Assembly: GCF_000152745.1 (NCBI RefSeq)
Contig: NZ_CH672428.1
Span: forward strand, 2,870,625-2,934,624
Length of the DNA: 64,000 nt
From: Oceanicaulis sp. HTCC2633
GTDB taxonomy: Bacteria; Pseudomonadota; Alphaproteobacteria; Caulobacterales; Maricaulaceae
Direction: 5' to 3'
This document shows positions 16,000 through 24,944 of this stretch, in pieces. Each line of letters opens with the position of its first letter. The first letter of the stretch is position 1. Under the pieces are notes generated by a model. It saw only the letters and a program-made list of their open reading frames with translations, had not been told where the DNA came from and searched no databases. A program made the position numbers and the translations under genes.

Positions 16000-16536
16000 T
16001 TAAAGGCCGGGCAGTTTGCGACGCACGGTGCGCCGGCGTTCGATCTCCACCTCGCCGCCGCCGGTGACGGTCTCGATCGCGGCGGTTTCCTCGGCCGGGT
16101 CGATCGGCTGGCCGCCCTGCTGGATCAGGCGTTCATTGTCGCGCCAGAAAAGGATGCGGTTGGCGAAGCTTTCATCCTTGCGCACCAGAGCGGCGGATTC
16201 GCCGTCGATGATGGCGCGGACATTCGGATTGGCGTCCGCCGCGCCGGCGCGGGAGGCGAACAGGATTTCCGCATCCGTGGCGTTGGAGGAGGACTGGGCG
16301 CCGAACAGGGCGCGGCGCGCCTGCTGGTCCTGGAACATGTCCTCGGCGCGCAAGTCACCCGGACGCGGCGGGGTCAGATTGTATTCCGGCGGCACCGAGA
16401 GCGGCGCAATCGTGACGACGCGAAACTCGTCCGGCGTGGTCTTGTCCACGCCAAGCGCCTGACGGACGCCGGAATTGCAGCCGGTCAACGCGAACAGGGC
16501 GGTGGCGGAAAGGATCAGGGCGGTGCGCATACGCAT
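16000..16536 (-). CDS. DUF3035 lipoprotein
   Basis: A 178-residue lipoprotein: MRMRTALILSATALFALTGC places the lipidated Cys at residue 20. The mature part contains TPDEFRVVTIAPLSVPPEYNLTPPRPG, the defining block of DUF3035, then a Gln/Ala-rich region and a C-terminal basic RRTVRRKLPGL. It is found almost only in alphaproteobacteria directly after lspA, as here (about 90 bases), which suggests they are co-transcribed and that LspA processes it. Function unknown; the conserved position points to the envelope. Confidence 0.88.
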   Translation of the reverse strand: MRMRTALILSATALFALTGCNSGVRQALGVDKTTPDEFRVVTIAPLSVPPEYNLTPPRPGDLRAEDMFQDQQARRALFGAQSSSNATDAEILFASRAGAADANPNVRAIIDGESAALVRKDESFANRILFWRDNERLIQQGGQPIDPAEETAAIETVTGGGEVEIERRRTVRRKLPGL

Positions 16537-16627
16537 GGTCGAAAGCTCGCTTTCAGAGGCGGTTCTCACCGCTTGTATCAGACTGGCGCACGCTCTGGCC
16601 AGAGGCCGGGGCGCCGCGCGAAACCGG

Positions 16628-17137
16628 TCAGCGGTCCCCGTTCAGGACCAGGTCCAGGACCATGACCGCGACGCCGACGCAAATGCCGGCGTCCGCGACG
16701 TTGAAGACATAGGGGAAATAGAGCCCCGAGAAATCGAAAAAGTCGACCACGGCGCCATAGATGAAGCGGTCGATGACATTGCCGATGGCGCCCCCGATGA
16801 TCAGGCCGAAGGCCAGCGCCTGCAGACGGCGCGTGGTCTGGAACATCCACACCACCAGCATGCCCGCAATGGCGAGCGAGACCCCCGCCAGCAGATAGCG
16901 CTGGGCCGGGCTGTCGGCCTGGAACATGCCGAAGCTGACGCCGTGATTCCACACCATGGTGAGGTTGAACCAGGGGGAGAGGACTTCGACCTGCTGCGGC
17001 GTGCGTCCGTCAAGATCAAGCCCGTACAGGATCCAGTATTTGCTGGCCTGGTCAGCGATCAGAACGAGCACCGCGGTGATGAAGCCGAAGATCGTGAACG
17101 ATCCGGCGGGGCGTTTCCGCGCGAACATTCGCTGCAT
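16628..17137 (-). CDS. lspA: lipoprotein signal peptidase (signal peptidase II)
   Basis: Cleaves the signal peptide of diacylated prolipoproteins in the inner membrane. The 169-residue protein has four membrane helices and the catalytic aspartates in IGNVIDRFIYGAVVDFF (Asp123) and FNVADAGICVG (Asp149); WNHGVSFGMF is the conserved N-x-G-x-x-F block. I chose the ATG at 17137, seven bases after AGGGA; an upstream TTG at 17143 is less likely. The downstream DUF3035 lipoprotein, and the DUF4349 lipoprotein at the window start, are natural substrates. Confidence 0.95.
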   Translation of the reverse strand: MQRMFARKRPAGSFTIFGFITAVLVLIADQASKYWILYGLDLDGRTPQQVEVLSPWFNLTMVWNHGVSFGMFQADSPAQRYLLAGVSLAIAGMLVVWMFQTTRRLQALAFGLIIGGAIGNVIDRFIYGAVVDFFDFSGLYFPYVFNVADAGICVGVAVMVLDLVLNGDR

Positions 17138-17391
17138 GATCAAGTCCCTGCATTCCCTGTTTGAATAGGCTTAGCAGGGCCCGCCCCGCCCGGTCCAGTG
17201 AAAGCGCCGCAATCTGGCTGCGACAGAGTGCGGGGAGGGGCCTCGAGGAGTAATCTGATCCAGTCTTGCCACCGGGGAATAGGGGTAATATTGACTTCCG
17301 AATACAGGAGAGGACACTGCTAGTAAGGTTGGAGCGGAACGCCCCTATTAGTAGCGTTGTCTTAGCTCTGTTAAGGGCAGGGAATTGAAAG

Positions 17392-19734
17392 TTGATAAAT
17401 AAAAAATCTTACATTCCAGCTCTAGATGGACTCAGAGCGATATCTATTGTTTTTGTGATTGTTTTTCATTTGAATGAAAAATACTTGCCAGGTGGATACA
17501 TCGGTGTTGATGTATTCTTCGTTATATCTGGTTATATTATTACCAAAAATATTCTGTCCAGTAGTAAGTCAAATAAATTTAACTTTATAGACTTCTATTG
17601 GAAAAGGGCTGCCAGACTTCTTCCTGCGGCTGCAGTGCTCGGAGTTTTAACATTAATATTCTCTTACGTTATATATGGCCCAAATGGCCTATACTCGAAT
17701 TTGTATTCATTTTTATCTTCGCTTTTCTGGCTGTCAAACGTCTACTTTTATGCGAATTCAGGGTATTTCGACCCGGTTTCTCTTTCGAACCCATACCTTC
17801 ATTTTTGGTCGCTCTCTGTCGAGGAGCAGTTTTACATCTTTTGGCCGTTGCTGATCTCTTTTGTTTTGTTAGCAAAGTTTTACAGGCACATTGTATTTTT
17901 CATCGCTTCCTTGTTGACTGCTTATTTAATATATAAGTTCGATTCAAGTGCGATGTTTTATCTAATGCCGGCGCGTGTGTTCCAGTTTTCTGCTGGTGCA
18001 CTTGTCGCGTGTATTCGCCTGAGTGGTCATGAGAAAGGAAATAAGTTTTCTGCGATTGGTGTAACCGCGCTAGGTTTTGTTCTTCTCGTATTTAGTGCTG
18101 TATTTGTTAGCGGTCATGACTACGATATAATTATGTCTGCATTCGTCCCTACTATGGGTGCGTCATTTATTCTGTTTTATATCAATTCATCGTTCTCAAT
18201 TGCTACTCTAGGAAATGATTGTCTTACCTGGATCGGCAGGAGAGCTTACACGCTTTACCTGGTCCATTGGCCGCTTACGGTCTTCTATTCATATTATTTG
18301 GGACCTAACAGGCCCTTGTTTCTAGAGATTCTATTGGTTCTATCTTTTTTGGCGGCTGCCGAGCTATTGCATAAACTTGTCGAGGAACCTGTTCGAGTCT
18401 GGTCTTATCGAACTGAACGCAAGGGTTTGCATTTGGGGGTGTTCGCGGCGTCTTTTGCCATTGTGGGAGCTGTCTCATTAATCGTGGCTCCTCTTCTGGT
18501 TCAGATGGGGCGTGCTTCTGAGGGGGATGAACAGCGCTCAGAACTGGCTTCCGCGGCTGAAAGCGGGCAGCCAGCTGCGGGTGTTGGCGATCAGGGCCTG
18601 TTTCTTGCCGATGTTTCTTATGTACAGCTGGGGCGGGAAGTCAGTGCGCGTCGATACCAAAGCGGGCGCATCGAACGTGGCTGTCATCTGGGCTATGACC
18701 AGCCTTTCGAGCGTTTCAATATGGAGGCCTGTTTGCCGGCTGACCTGTCGAGCAAAAAGGTTCTGCTAATTGCTGACAGTTATGGTGCGGAGACTATCCC
18801 TCTCTTGGAGAGATGGCTGCCTTCTGACCAAATTATAAGCATCGTGACGGGCGGCTGCGTCCCCATCTATCCTGAGTCTGGGGCTTCCAGCCGACCTGAA
18901 AGCTGTCAGCGTCTAAACCGCTTCCGTTATGATTACATCGCTGAGCGTGAAGATTTGGAAGCCATTGTCATCGTCAGCAATTGGCGGCACTGGCGCGAGA
19001 TAGATATGGTCTCCACATTCGACTATATTTCATCCTTGGGTCTGAACTTATTTGTGGTCGGAGCGCGGCCTCAATATTCGGAAAATATTCCTGAATTGTT
19101 GGATTCGCCCATCGGCCCACAGGTCTACAATGACTTGAGCCGCTATCATGTTTATGATGTCCATGAGAAAAATGCTCAGCTGTCTGAGATTGTAGGAAGT
19201 TATGACAATTCCTATTTCCTGAACGTGCTCCGAGCATTTTGCGATGAAGTCTGCCCTGCACTGATGCCAGACGGGCAACTAATTTACATGGACTCCGCGC
19301 ATACCGGGCCTGTGTTTGCTAATTATATTGCTGACCACCTTGAAGCCGCGCAGCCTGATGTCATAGCTGCGCTGCAAAGCGTGACTTCGAACAACAATCG
19401 CGAAACTTCAGTTGTTGAGGCGGAGGCTTCAACCGCGCTGAGTCTGCGGTTGGAGTGCGAAGCCATCAATGAATCTCTACCTGCCATAACGCGAAGGTTT
19501 GCGTCCTCACTGGAACAGGGTGCGTTTGCGGTCCGTTTAGGCGGTCCTGATGAGGATCGTTATGAATACTGGGATGGGACGATTGGTGCAGACGGAACCG
19601 TGAGTGTCCGCGGTGAATACATTGAGGGTTTAAGTGGCCTCAGGGATATTCAGCTGGATGGACGCGTACAAGACAATGGCGTTGTCGCGTCGGGAAATCG
19701 CGGCGTCAGGAGTTGTGAGCTGTTCTTTGATTAA
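17392..19734 (+). CDS. O-acyltransferase: acyltransferase-3 membrane domain plus SGNH domain
   Basis: A 780-residue protein of the OafA/OafB type that adds acetyl or other acyl groups to surface glycans. The N-terminal half has about ten or eleven membrane helices and the family motif Arg15-x10-His26 (LRAISIVFVIVFH), YIGVDVFFVISGYIIT and WSLSVEEQFYIFWP. The periplasmic C-terminal SGNH domain shows ADSYGAE (Asp462-Ser463) and DSAH (Asp634, His637). About 100 further residues with two Cys follow, which I do not recognise. Translation must start at a TTG at 17392 because a stop lies two codons upstream. The gene is strikingly AT-rich, especially in its first half, and looks acquired. Confidence 0.9.
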   Translation: MINKKSYIPALDGLRAISIVFVIVFHLNEKYLPGGYIGVDVFFVISGYIITKNILSSSKSNKFNFIDFYWKRAARLLPAAAVLGVLTLIFSYVIYGPNGLYSNLYSFLSSLFWLSNVYFYANSGYFDPVSLSNPYLHFWSLSVEEQFYIFWPLLISFVLLAKFYRHIVFFIASLLTAYLIYKFDSSAMFYLMPARVFQFSAGALVACIRLSGHEKGNKFSAIGVTALGFVLLVFSAVFVSGHDYDIIMSAFVPTMGASFILFYINSSFSIATLGNDCLTWIGRRAYTLYLVHWPLTVFYSYYLGPNRPLFLEILLVLSFLAAAELLHKLVEEPVRVWSYRTERKGLHLGVFAASFAIVGAVSLIVAPLLVQMGRASEGDEQRSELASAAESGQPAAGVGDQGLFLADVSYVQLGREVSARRYQSGRIERGCHLGYDQPFERFNMEACLPADLSSKKVLLIADSYGAETIPLLERWLPSDQIISIVTGGCVPIYPESGASSRPESCQRLNRFRYDYIAEREDLEAIVIVSNWRHWREIDMVSTFDYISSLGLNLFVVGARPQYSENIPELLDSPIGPQVYNDLSRYHVYDVHEKNAQLSEIVGSYDNSYFLNVLRAFCDEVCPALMPDGQLIYMDSAHTGPVFANYIADHLEAAQPDVIAALQSVTSNNNRETSVVEAEASTALSLRLECEAINESLPAITRRFASSLEQGAFAVRLGGPDEDRYEYWDGTIGADGTVSVRGEYIEGLSGLRDIQLDGRVQDNGVVASGNRGVRSCELFFD

Positions 19735-19735
19735 G

Positions 19736-21652
19736 CTACCGTCGCCCGAACAGGCGTTCGATGTCCGCCAGTTTCAGCTCCACATAGGTGGGGCGGCCGT
19801 GATTGCACTGGCCCGAATGAGGCGTGGCTTCCATCTCGCGCAGCAGGGCGTTCATTTCATCGCCCGTCAGGCGCCGGCCCGAGCGCACCGAGCCGTGGCA
19901 CGCCATGGTGCCCACCACTTCCTCGAGCTTTTCCTTCAGCGACAACGCCTCGTCATATTCGGCGATCTCGTCGGCGAGATCCCGGATCAGACCCTGCACG
20001 TCGAGGCGCTTGAGAAGGGCGGGGGTTTCGCGCACGGCCAGCGCGCCGGGGCCGAAGGGTTCGATCACAAGACCCAGCTCGGCGAGCTGCTCGGCGCGGT
20101 CGAGCACGCGGCGCGCCTCGGCTTCATCGAGCTCGACAATTTCGGGCACGAGCAGCGCCTGGCGCGCCACGCCCGTATCGGCGAGCTGTTTTTTCATCCG
20201 CTCATAGACAAGGCGTTCATGGGCGGCGTGCTGGTCCACGATCACCAGCCCGTCCTCGGTCTGGGCGATCACATAAGTCGCATGCACCTGCGCGCGCGCC
20301 ACGCCGAGCGGGAAGTCCGGCGTGTGCGTTTCGGCCGCGGGCGCGCCGTCCGCCGGTTCGCCGCCGTAAGAGGGTTCGGTGCGGGCGGACATGCCGGGCG
20401 CGAGATCGCCGCGCCCATATTGGGACGCTTCGGTCTGGGACTCGCCATAGCCATAGCCCGACGTCTCGTGATGCTCGGAGAGCTGGCTTTCCCAGGCCGG
20501 GGAGGGCCGGTTGGCCCAGCCGCTGGAGATCGAGCTGCCGCGGGTCAAAGGCAGGGCATGGGTCGGCGCGCCTTCGGGGCGGGCGCGTCCAAGCGCGTAT
20601 CCGGCCACAGTCGTGGAGGCGCGATGGCCCGCCCCCGCCAGCGCATGGCGCAGAGCGCCGACGATCAGACCGCGCACCAGCCCTGAATCGCGAAAGCGCA
20701 CTTCGGCCTTGGCCGGGTGGACGTTCACATCCACATGGCTGGACGGCAGGTCCACATAGAGCGCGACGACCGGATGGCGGTCACGGGCGAGAAAGTCCTG
20801 ATAGGCGCCGCGCACCGCGCCGACGATCAGCTTGTCCTTCACCGGGCGGCCATTGACGAACAGGAACTGGTGCTGGTTCGAGCCGCGATTGTATGTGGGT
20901 AGGCTGGCGAGCCCGGTCAGGTGCACGCCTTCGCGCTCCTGATCGATCACGAGGGCGTTCTCGCCAAAGTCCGCGCCCAGAATGGACGACAGCCGCCCCC
21001 GGCGCGCCTCGTCGCGATCCTCTGTGCTCTCGGCCGGGGCGGAGACGCGCGAGCGGCCATCCACGGACAGGAAGAAGCCCACATCGGGCCGCGCCAGCGC
21101 CAGCCGCTTGATGACATCGGAGACGGCGGTGCTTTCCGCACGCTCGGACTTGAGAAATTTCAGGCGCGCGGGCGTGGCGTAGAAGAGATCGCACACCTCC
21201 ACCCGCGTGCCGCGACGGCCCAGCGAGGGGGCGGGGCGAGGGCCGGATTTCGTTCCGCCTTCGACCGAAAGCTCCCAGGCGCCGCCCAGCTCCTCATCCT
21301 GGGTGGTGATGTTGAGGCGCGCGACCGAACCGATGGAGGGCAGGGCCTCGCCGCGAAAGCCCATGGAATGGATGTTCAGAAGATCGTCCTGCCCGTCCTC
21401 ACCCACGGGCAATTTGGAGGTGGCGTGCCGCTCGATCGCGGTTTCGAGCCCTTCGGCGTCCATGCCCGAGCCGTCATCCTCGATGACGATGCGGGTCAGC
21501 CCGCCGCCCTCGATGCGGATGTCGATGCGTTGCGCGCCTGCATCGAGCGCGTTCTCCACCAGCTCCTTGACGGCGCTGGCGGGGCGCTCGACCACTTCGC
21601 CGGCGGCGATGCGGTTGACGGTTTCAGGTGACAGGCGGCGAATGAGGGTCAT
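19736..21652 (-). CDS. mutL: DNA mismatch repair protein MutL with endonuclease motif
   Basis: Couples mismatch recognition by MutS to strand removal. The 638-residue protein has the GHKL ATPase blocks [25 protein letters not shown] and [10 protein letters not shown] in the first 110 residues, and [12 protein letters not shown] in the transducer domain. After a Ser/Gly-rich linker (about 360-450), the C-terminal domain carries [12 protein letters not shown] at Asp473, the DQHA(X)2E(X)4E metal site of the nicking endonuclease, and [11 protein letters not shown] near the end. Start at 21652 gives the normal [20 protein letters not shown]. It is one base from the acyltransferase stop. Confidence 0.96.
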   Translation of the reverse strand: MTLIRRLSPETVNRIAAGEVVERPASAVKELVENALDAGAQRIDIRIEGGGLTRIVIEDDGSGMDAEGLETAIERHATSKLPVGEDGQDDLLNIHSMGFRGEALPSIGSVARLNITTQDEELGGAWELSVEGGTKSGPRPAPSLGRRGTRVEVCDLFYATPARLKFLKSERAESTAVSDVIKRLALARPDVGFFLSVDGRSRVSAPAESTEDRDEARRGRLSSILGADFGENALVIDQEREGVHLTGLASLPTYNRGSNQHQFLFVNGRPVKDKLIVGAVRGAYQDFLARDRHPVVALYVDLPSSHVDVNVHPAKAEVRFRDSGLVRGLIVGALRHALAGAGHRASTTVAGYALGRARPEGAPTHALPLTRGSSISSGWANRPSPAWESQLSEHHETSGYGYGESQTEASQYGRGDLAPGMSARTEPSYGGEPADGAPAAETHTPDFPLGVARAQVHATYVIAQTEDGLVIVDQHAAHERLVYERMKKQLADTGVARQALLVPEIVELDEAEARRVLDRAEQLAELGLVIEPFGPGALAVRETPALLKRLDVQGLIRDLADEIAEYDEALSLKEKLEEVVGTMACHGSVRSGRRLTGDEMNALLREMEATPHSGQCNHGRPTYVELKLADIERLFGRR

Positions 21653-21744
21653 GGCTTCAAAGTCGCGAGCGGGTGTGAGTCGGTCAAGGCGCAGCGCTGT
21701 TTGCCGTCTTCCGCTCGCCAAGGCTCTCGTGATAGGAAAGCGAC

Positions 21745-22005
21745 ATGACCGATACTGATCTGCCCTCCTTTGATCGTGATTTCGCGGGTGAAGCCACGCT
21801 GGAATTCGGCGATGCCGATTTCATGATCCTCAAGCCCGGCGCGTATGTGAAATGCGCGGTTACGGGCGAGAAAATCACGCTCAACAATCTGCGTTACTGG
21901 TCCGCCGAGCTTCAGGAAGCGTATCTGGACGCCAGCGCGGCCACCCAACGCTGGCGCGAGGTCTATCAGGGCCCCGGCGCCGCCAAGCAGCAAAAACCCG
22001 GATAG
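21745..22005 (+). CDS. DUF2093 protein
   Basis: An 86-residue soluble protein. [44 protein letters not shown] is the DUF2093 pattern, a small alphaproteobacteria-specific family in which the CAVTG and LRYWS-xxQEAY blocks are the conserved core. The TGxxI-xLxxLRYWS layout resembles a single half of a zinc-ribbon-like fold, but only one Cys is present. An AGGAAAG site precedes the ATG. It is divergent from mutL and 16 bases from the peptidase gene, so probably co-transcribed with it. Function unknown. Confidence 0.88.
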   Translation: MTDTDLPSFDRDFAGEATLEFGDADFMILKPGAYVKCAVTGEKITLNNLRYWSAELQEAYLDASAATQRWREVYQGPGAAKQQKPG

Positions 22006-22021
22006 GGACAGGATAGCTCTC

Positions 22022-22888
22022 ATGGTTCTGATCGCCGCGCTCGCCCTTGTTCAAGCCGTCGCCCCCGCGCCGGAGGGCGCGGCTGATCCCATGGCGGCCC
22101 TGATCGCAGAGACGGCGCCCGCCGCCGCCCCCATCAACTGCGCCGGAACCCATCGCCAGGGCGCGATGATCGTCTGCCGGACGCAGCCGGGCGCCAGCGT
22201 GACGCTAGGCGATATCAGTGTTGAAGCGGATGATGCGGGCTGGGTCGTGCTGGGCCATGACCGGGATGCGGAGGCGCAGACCACGCTCAGCGTCGCTCTG
22301 CCTGATGGCCGCTATGAAGAGACGGTCAGCGTCCAGCAGCGCCAATACGACATCCAGCGCATCGAGGGGGTGCCGCAGGAATACGTCACCCCGCCTGAAG
22401 AGGTGCTCGAACGCATCCGCGCCGAAGGCCGGGTCAAGCGCAACGCCTATACCTCCCGCTGGACGGGGGATGGCTTCGCCAGCGCCTTCATCATGCCGGT
22501 CGAAGGTCGCCTGACCGGCGTCTATGGCAGCCAGCGCTATTACAATGGCGAACCGCGTCGGCCTCATTATGGCATCGATATCGCTGCCCCCGGCGGCACG
22601 CCGGTGATCGCGCCCGCCGCGGGCGTGGTCACGCTGGCCGATCCCGACATGTATTATGAAGGCGGTCTGATCTTCATCGATCACGGCCAGGGCCTGACCA
22701 GCGCCTTCCTGCATCTGGGCGCTGTGAACGTGGACGTCGGTCAGGAAGTCGCGCAGGGCGAGGTGATCGGCGAAGTCGGGTCCGGCGGTCGCTCGACGGG
22801 CGCGCATCTCGACTGGCGCATTAAATGGCACAATCGCTATATCGACCCCGCTGAAGCGCTCGCGGTTGATCCCAGCGGCTTGCGGTAA
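22022..22888 (+). CDS. M23 family metallopeptidase (LytM domain)
   Basis: A 288-residue secreted protein whose C-terminal part (about 155-285) is a LytM peptidase that cleaves or binds peptidoglycan cross-links. Zinc ligands can be read in RRPHYGIDIAAPGGTPV (HxxxD) and in GAHLDWRI (HxD/H motif, here HLDW), with HLGAVNVDVGQEV between them. The N-terminal region has a short hydrophobic leader and a beta-rich segment with CRTQPGASVTLGDI. Because all three metal-binding positions seem present, it is more likely an active endopeptidase than an amidase activator. It follows DUF2093. Confidence 0.88.
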   Translation: MVLIAALALVQAVAPAPEGAADPMAALIAETAPAAAPINCAGTHRQGAMIVCRTQPGASVTLGDISVEADDAGWVVLGHDRDAEAQTTLSVALPDGRYEETVSVQQRQYDIQRIEGVPQEYVTPPEEVLERIRAEGRVKRNAYTSRWTGDGFASAFIMPVEGRLTGVYGSQRYYNGEPRRPHYGIDIAAPGGTPVIAPAAGVVTLADPDMYYEGGLIFIDHGQGLTSAFLHLGAVNVDVGQEVAQGEVIGEVGSGGRSTGAHLDWRIKWHNRYIDPAEALAVDPSGLR

Positions 22889-22893
22889 ATCGC

Positions 22894-22997
22894 TGAAACC
22901 CCGGCCAAGCGCAGCGCAGAGCCGGGGCCTCCATCAGGATCAAGCGCTATTTGCGGAGACAGGTCCCGGGTCTTCGCCTTGCTCGCCCGGGAATTCA
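22894..22997 (+). repeat. 104-bp palindromic element, family B, copy 2
   Basis: Starts TGAAACCCCGGCCAAGCGC and ends CGCCCGGGAATTCA. It fills the gap between the convergent M23 and lpxL-like genes, and its last bases include the final codon and stop of the lpxL-like gene. See 1943-2046 and 28744-28847 for the other copies. Confidence 0.9.
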
Positions 22998-23924
22998 GCC
23001 TCTTGAGGCTTGCGCCTCCGCCTTCGCCTGCTTGTAGAGCGGCTTCTCGAACCGGCGGTGCACCCAGAACCATTGGCTGGGGGCTTCCTTGATGCGCTCT
23101 TCCATGAAGCGGTTGATGGTTGTGACCACCTCAAGAATGGCGTCCGCATCCTTGCCTTCGGGACGCGCCAGCGGTTCGTGGATGGTCACCTTGAAGCGGG
23201 CGCGGTCCTTGCGCCGGATCGACATGGGCACGAGCGGGCAGTCATAGCGCAGCGCCATCCGCGCCGGGCCGGGCGCTGTCATCGCCATGCGGCCGAAGAA
23301 GGGCGCGGCGATGCCGTCATTCATCTTCTGATCGTTCATCAGCGCGACGGACGCGCCCGATTTGAGCGCCTGCATCAATTCCTTGGCGCCATGCCCGCCC
23401 TTGGGGGCGAGGATGTTGATGCCATAGGCCTTGCGCTGATCAATGATGCGCTGGTCGATCAGCGGGTTGTTGGCGTGGCGATAGGTGATCCGGCAATCCT
23501 TGAGGTGACGCATGATCACCGCCGCCATCAATTCCCAATTGGCGAAATGCCCGCCGATCAGCACGGCCGGCTGCCCCTGACGGTCAAGCTCGGCCAGGAT
23601 CTCCTCGCCCTCGACCTCGATCTGGTCGCTGTTGGGGCTGAAATCAAAGCGGTGGGTGTTGGGAAACTCGCCGACGAGCCTCCCGAAATTGTCCCACATG
23701 GCGTCCAGCAGGCCATCCAGCTCGCGGTCTGACGCTTCGGGGAAGGCGACCTGCATGTTCACGCGCGCCACATGATGCACCGAGACTTTCGGGCCCAACG
23801 TACGCAGGAGCTTGGCGCCGTAATCGGAGGCGCGCTCCAGCCCCATGGACCGGAACAGGCCCTGATAGGCGTCCCAGCCCAGCGCTTCGGCGCGAAAACC
23901 GATGGATTTCATGAGATCAGACAT
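22995..23924 (-). CDS. LpxL-family lipid A acyltransferase
   Basis: A 309-residue inner-membrane acyltransferase that adds a secondary acyl chain to a lipid A precursor. The catalytic HxxxxD/E motif is GGHFANWE, with the charge relay and binding blocks NDQKMNDGIAAPFFGR (the usual D-Q-x-x-x-x-G-x-x-x-x-FFG) and PLVPMSIRRKD. It lies 10 bases downstream of lpxK on the same strand, so it closes the waaA-lpxK operon. Lauroyl versus myristoyl specificity cannot be told. The gene's 3' end touches repeat element B copy 2. Confidence 0.92.
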   Translation of the reverse strand: MSDLMKSIGFRAEALGWDAYQGLFRSMGLERASDYGAKLLRTLGPKVSVHHVARVNMQVAFPEASDRELDGLLDAMWDNFGRLVGEFPNTHRFDFSPNSDQIEVEGEEILAELDRQGQPAVLIGGHFANWELMAAVIMRHLKDCRITYRHANNPLIDQRIIDQRKAYGINILAPKGGHGAKELMQALKSGASVALMNDQKMNDGIAAPFFGRMAMTAPGPARMALRYDCPLVPMSIRRKDRARFKVTIHEPLARPEGKDADAILEVVTTINRFMEERIKEAPSQWFWVHRRFEKPLYKQAKAEAQASRG

Positions 23925-23933
23925 GGTTCTGGC

Positions 23934-24944
23934 TTAACGGCTGGCGGCGAAGGAATCCATCGCTTGATCCAGAAGCGCGTCGAGCCGGGCTTCCTCGCGG
24001 AAGACCGCGCGCACGGGCCAGGCGGTGACCGAGCCCTTTACCCCGCCGGGCAGGCGCACATGGTCCTTCTCGGTGGTGATCAGGGTGGCGTCATGGCTTT
24101 CGGCAAGATCGGCCAGCGTCTCGATTTCTCCGCGAGTGAAGGCGTGATGGTCGGGAAAGCTCGCCGTATCCGCCAAACTTCCGCCCGCCGCTACCAGCGC
24201 GTCATAGAATTTCTGTGGCCGGCCAATGCCCGCAAAGGCCAGCAGCGGTCCTGACGGCGGGGCGGCTTCGGGCGCGAGCCAGGCGGTCAGCACCGGAATC
24301 TCAAGATCTGCGAGCTGGAGCTTTTCAAGGTCCGGCGCGAACTCCGCGCTGGGGCACATCACGATCACGGCGTCCGCGCGCGCAAGCCCGTCCTTTACTG
24401 GTTCGCGCAAGGGCCCCGCCGGGAAGATCGTGCCCGGCCCCCAGCCGGTCACACCGTCCACCACGACGATGGAGAGGGTCTTTTCAAGGCTGGGGTTCTG
24501 GTGCCCGTCATCCATGATGATGACGTCCGCGCCTTCCTCGGCGGCCATGCGCGCGCCGTCGGGGCGATGGCGGGCGACATAGACCGGCGCGAGGCGCGAC
24601 AGCAGCAAGGGTTCATCACCCACATCGGCCACGGAATGAAGCTTGGGATCGACTTTCACCGGGCCTGAAAGCTTGCCGCCCCAGCCCCGGCTGAGGCCCG
24701 CAGCCTTGAGCCCCTTCTGGTGTGCGGCGCGCATGAGGGCCGCGGTGACGGGCGTCTTGCCGACCCCGCCCACGGTGAGATTGCCCACGCAGATCACGGG
24801 CGCGGGCGCGGGGGCGGGCGTTGTCGTCCGGATGCGGCGCGCCCCGGCCCAGGCGTAAAGCGCGCCCAGCGGCGACAGGAGCGCGCGCGTCAAAGCCGCA
24901 GAGCTGCGCGGCGCTGTGTCATCCCAGAAAGGCGGGGCTCGCAT
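23934..24944 (-). CDS. lpxK: tetraacyldisaccharide 4'-kinase
   Basis: Phosphorylates the 4' position of the lipid A disaccharide at the inner membrane. The 336-residue protein has an N-terminal hydrophobic anchor and a P-loop in VGNLTVGGVGKTPVT (residues 53-67), followed by LSRGWGG, VGDEPLLLSR, DVIIMDDGHQNPSLEK (the catalytic DDGxQ) and ITTEKDHVRLP. Its ATG overlaps the waaA stop as TGATG, which means coupled translation. All catalytic blocks are intact. Confidence 0.95.
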   Translation of the reverse strand: MRAPPFWDDTAPRSSAALTRALLSPLGALYAWAGARRIRTTTPAPAPAPVICVGNLTVGGVGKTPVTAALMRAAHQKGLKAAGLSRGWGGKLSGPVKVDPKLHSVADVGDEPLLLSRLAPVYVARHRPDGARMAAEEGADVIIMDDGHQNPSLEKTLSIVVVDGVTGWGPGTIFPAGPLREPVKDGLARADAVIVMCPSAEFAPDLEKLQLADLEIPVLTAWLAPEAAPPSGPLLAFAGIGRPQKFYDALVAAGGSLADTASFPDHHAFTRGEIETLADLAESHDATLITTEKDHVRLPGGVKGSVTAWPVRAVFREEARLDALLDQAMDSFAASR

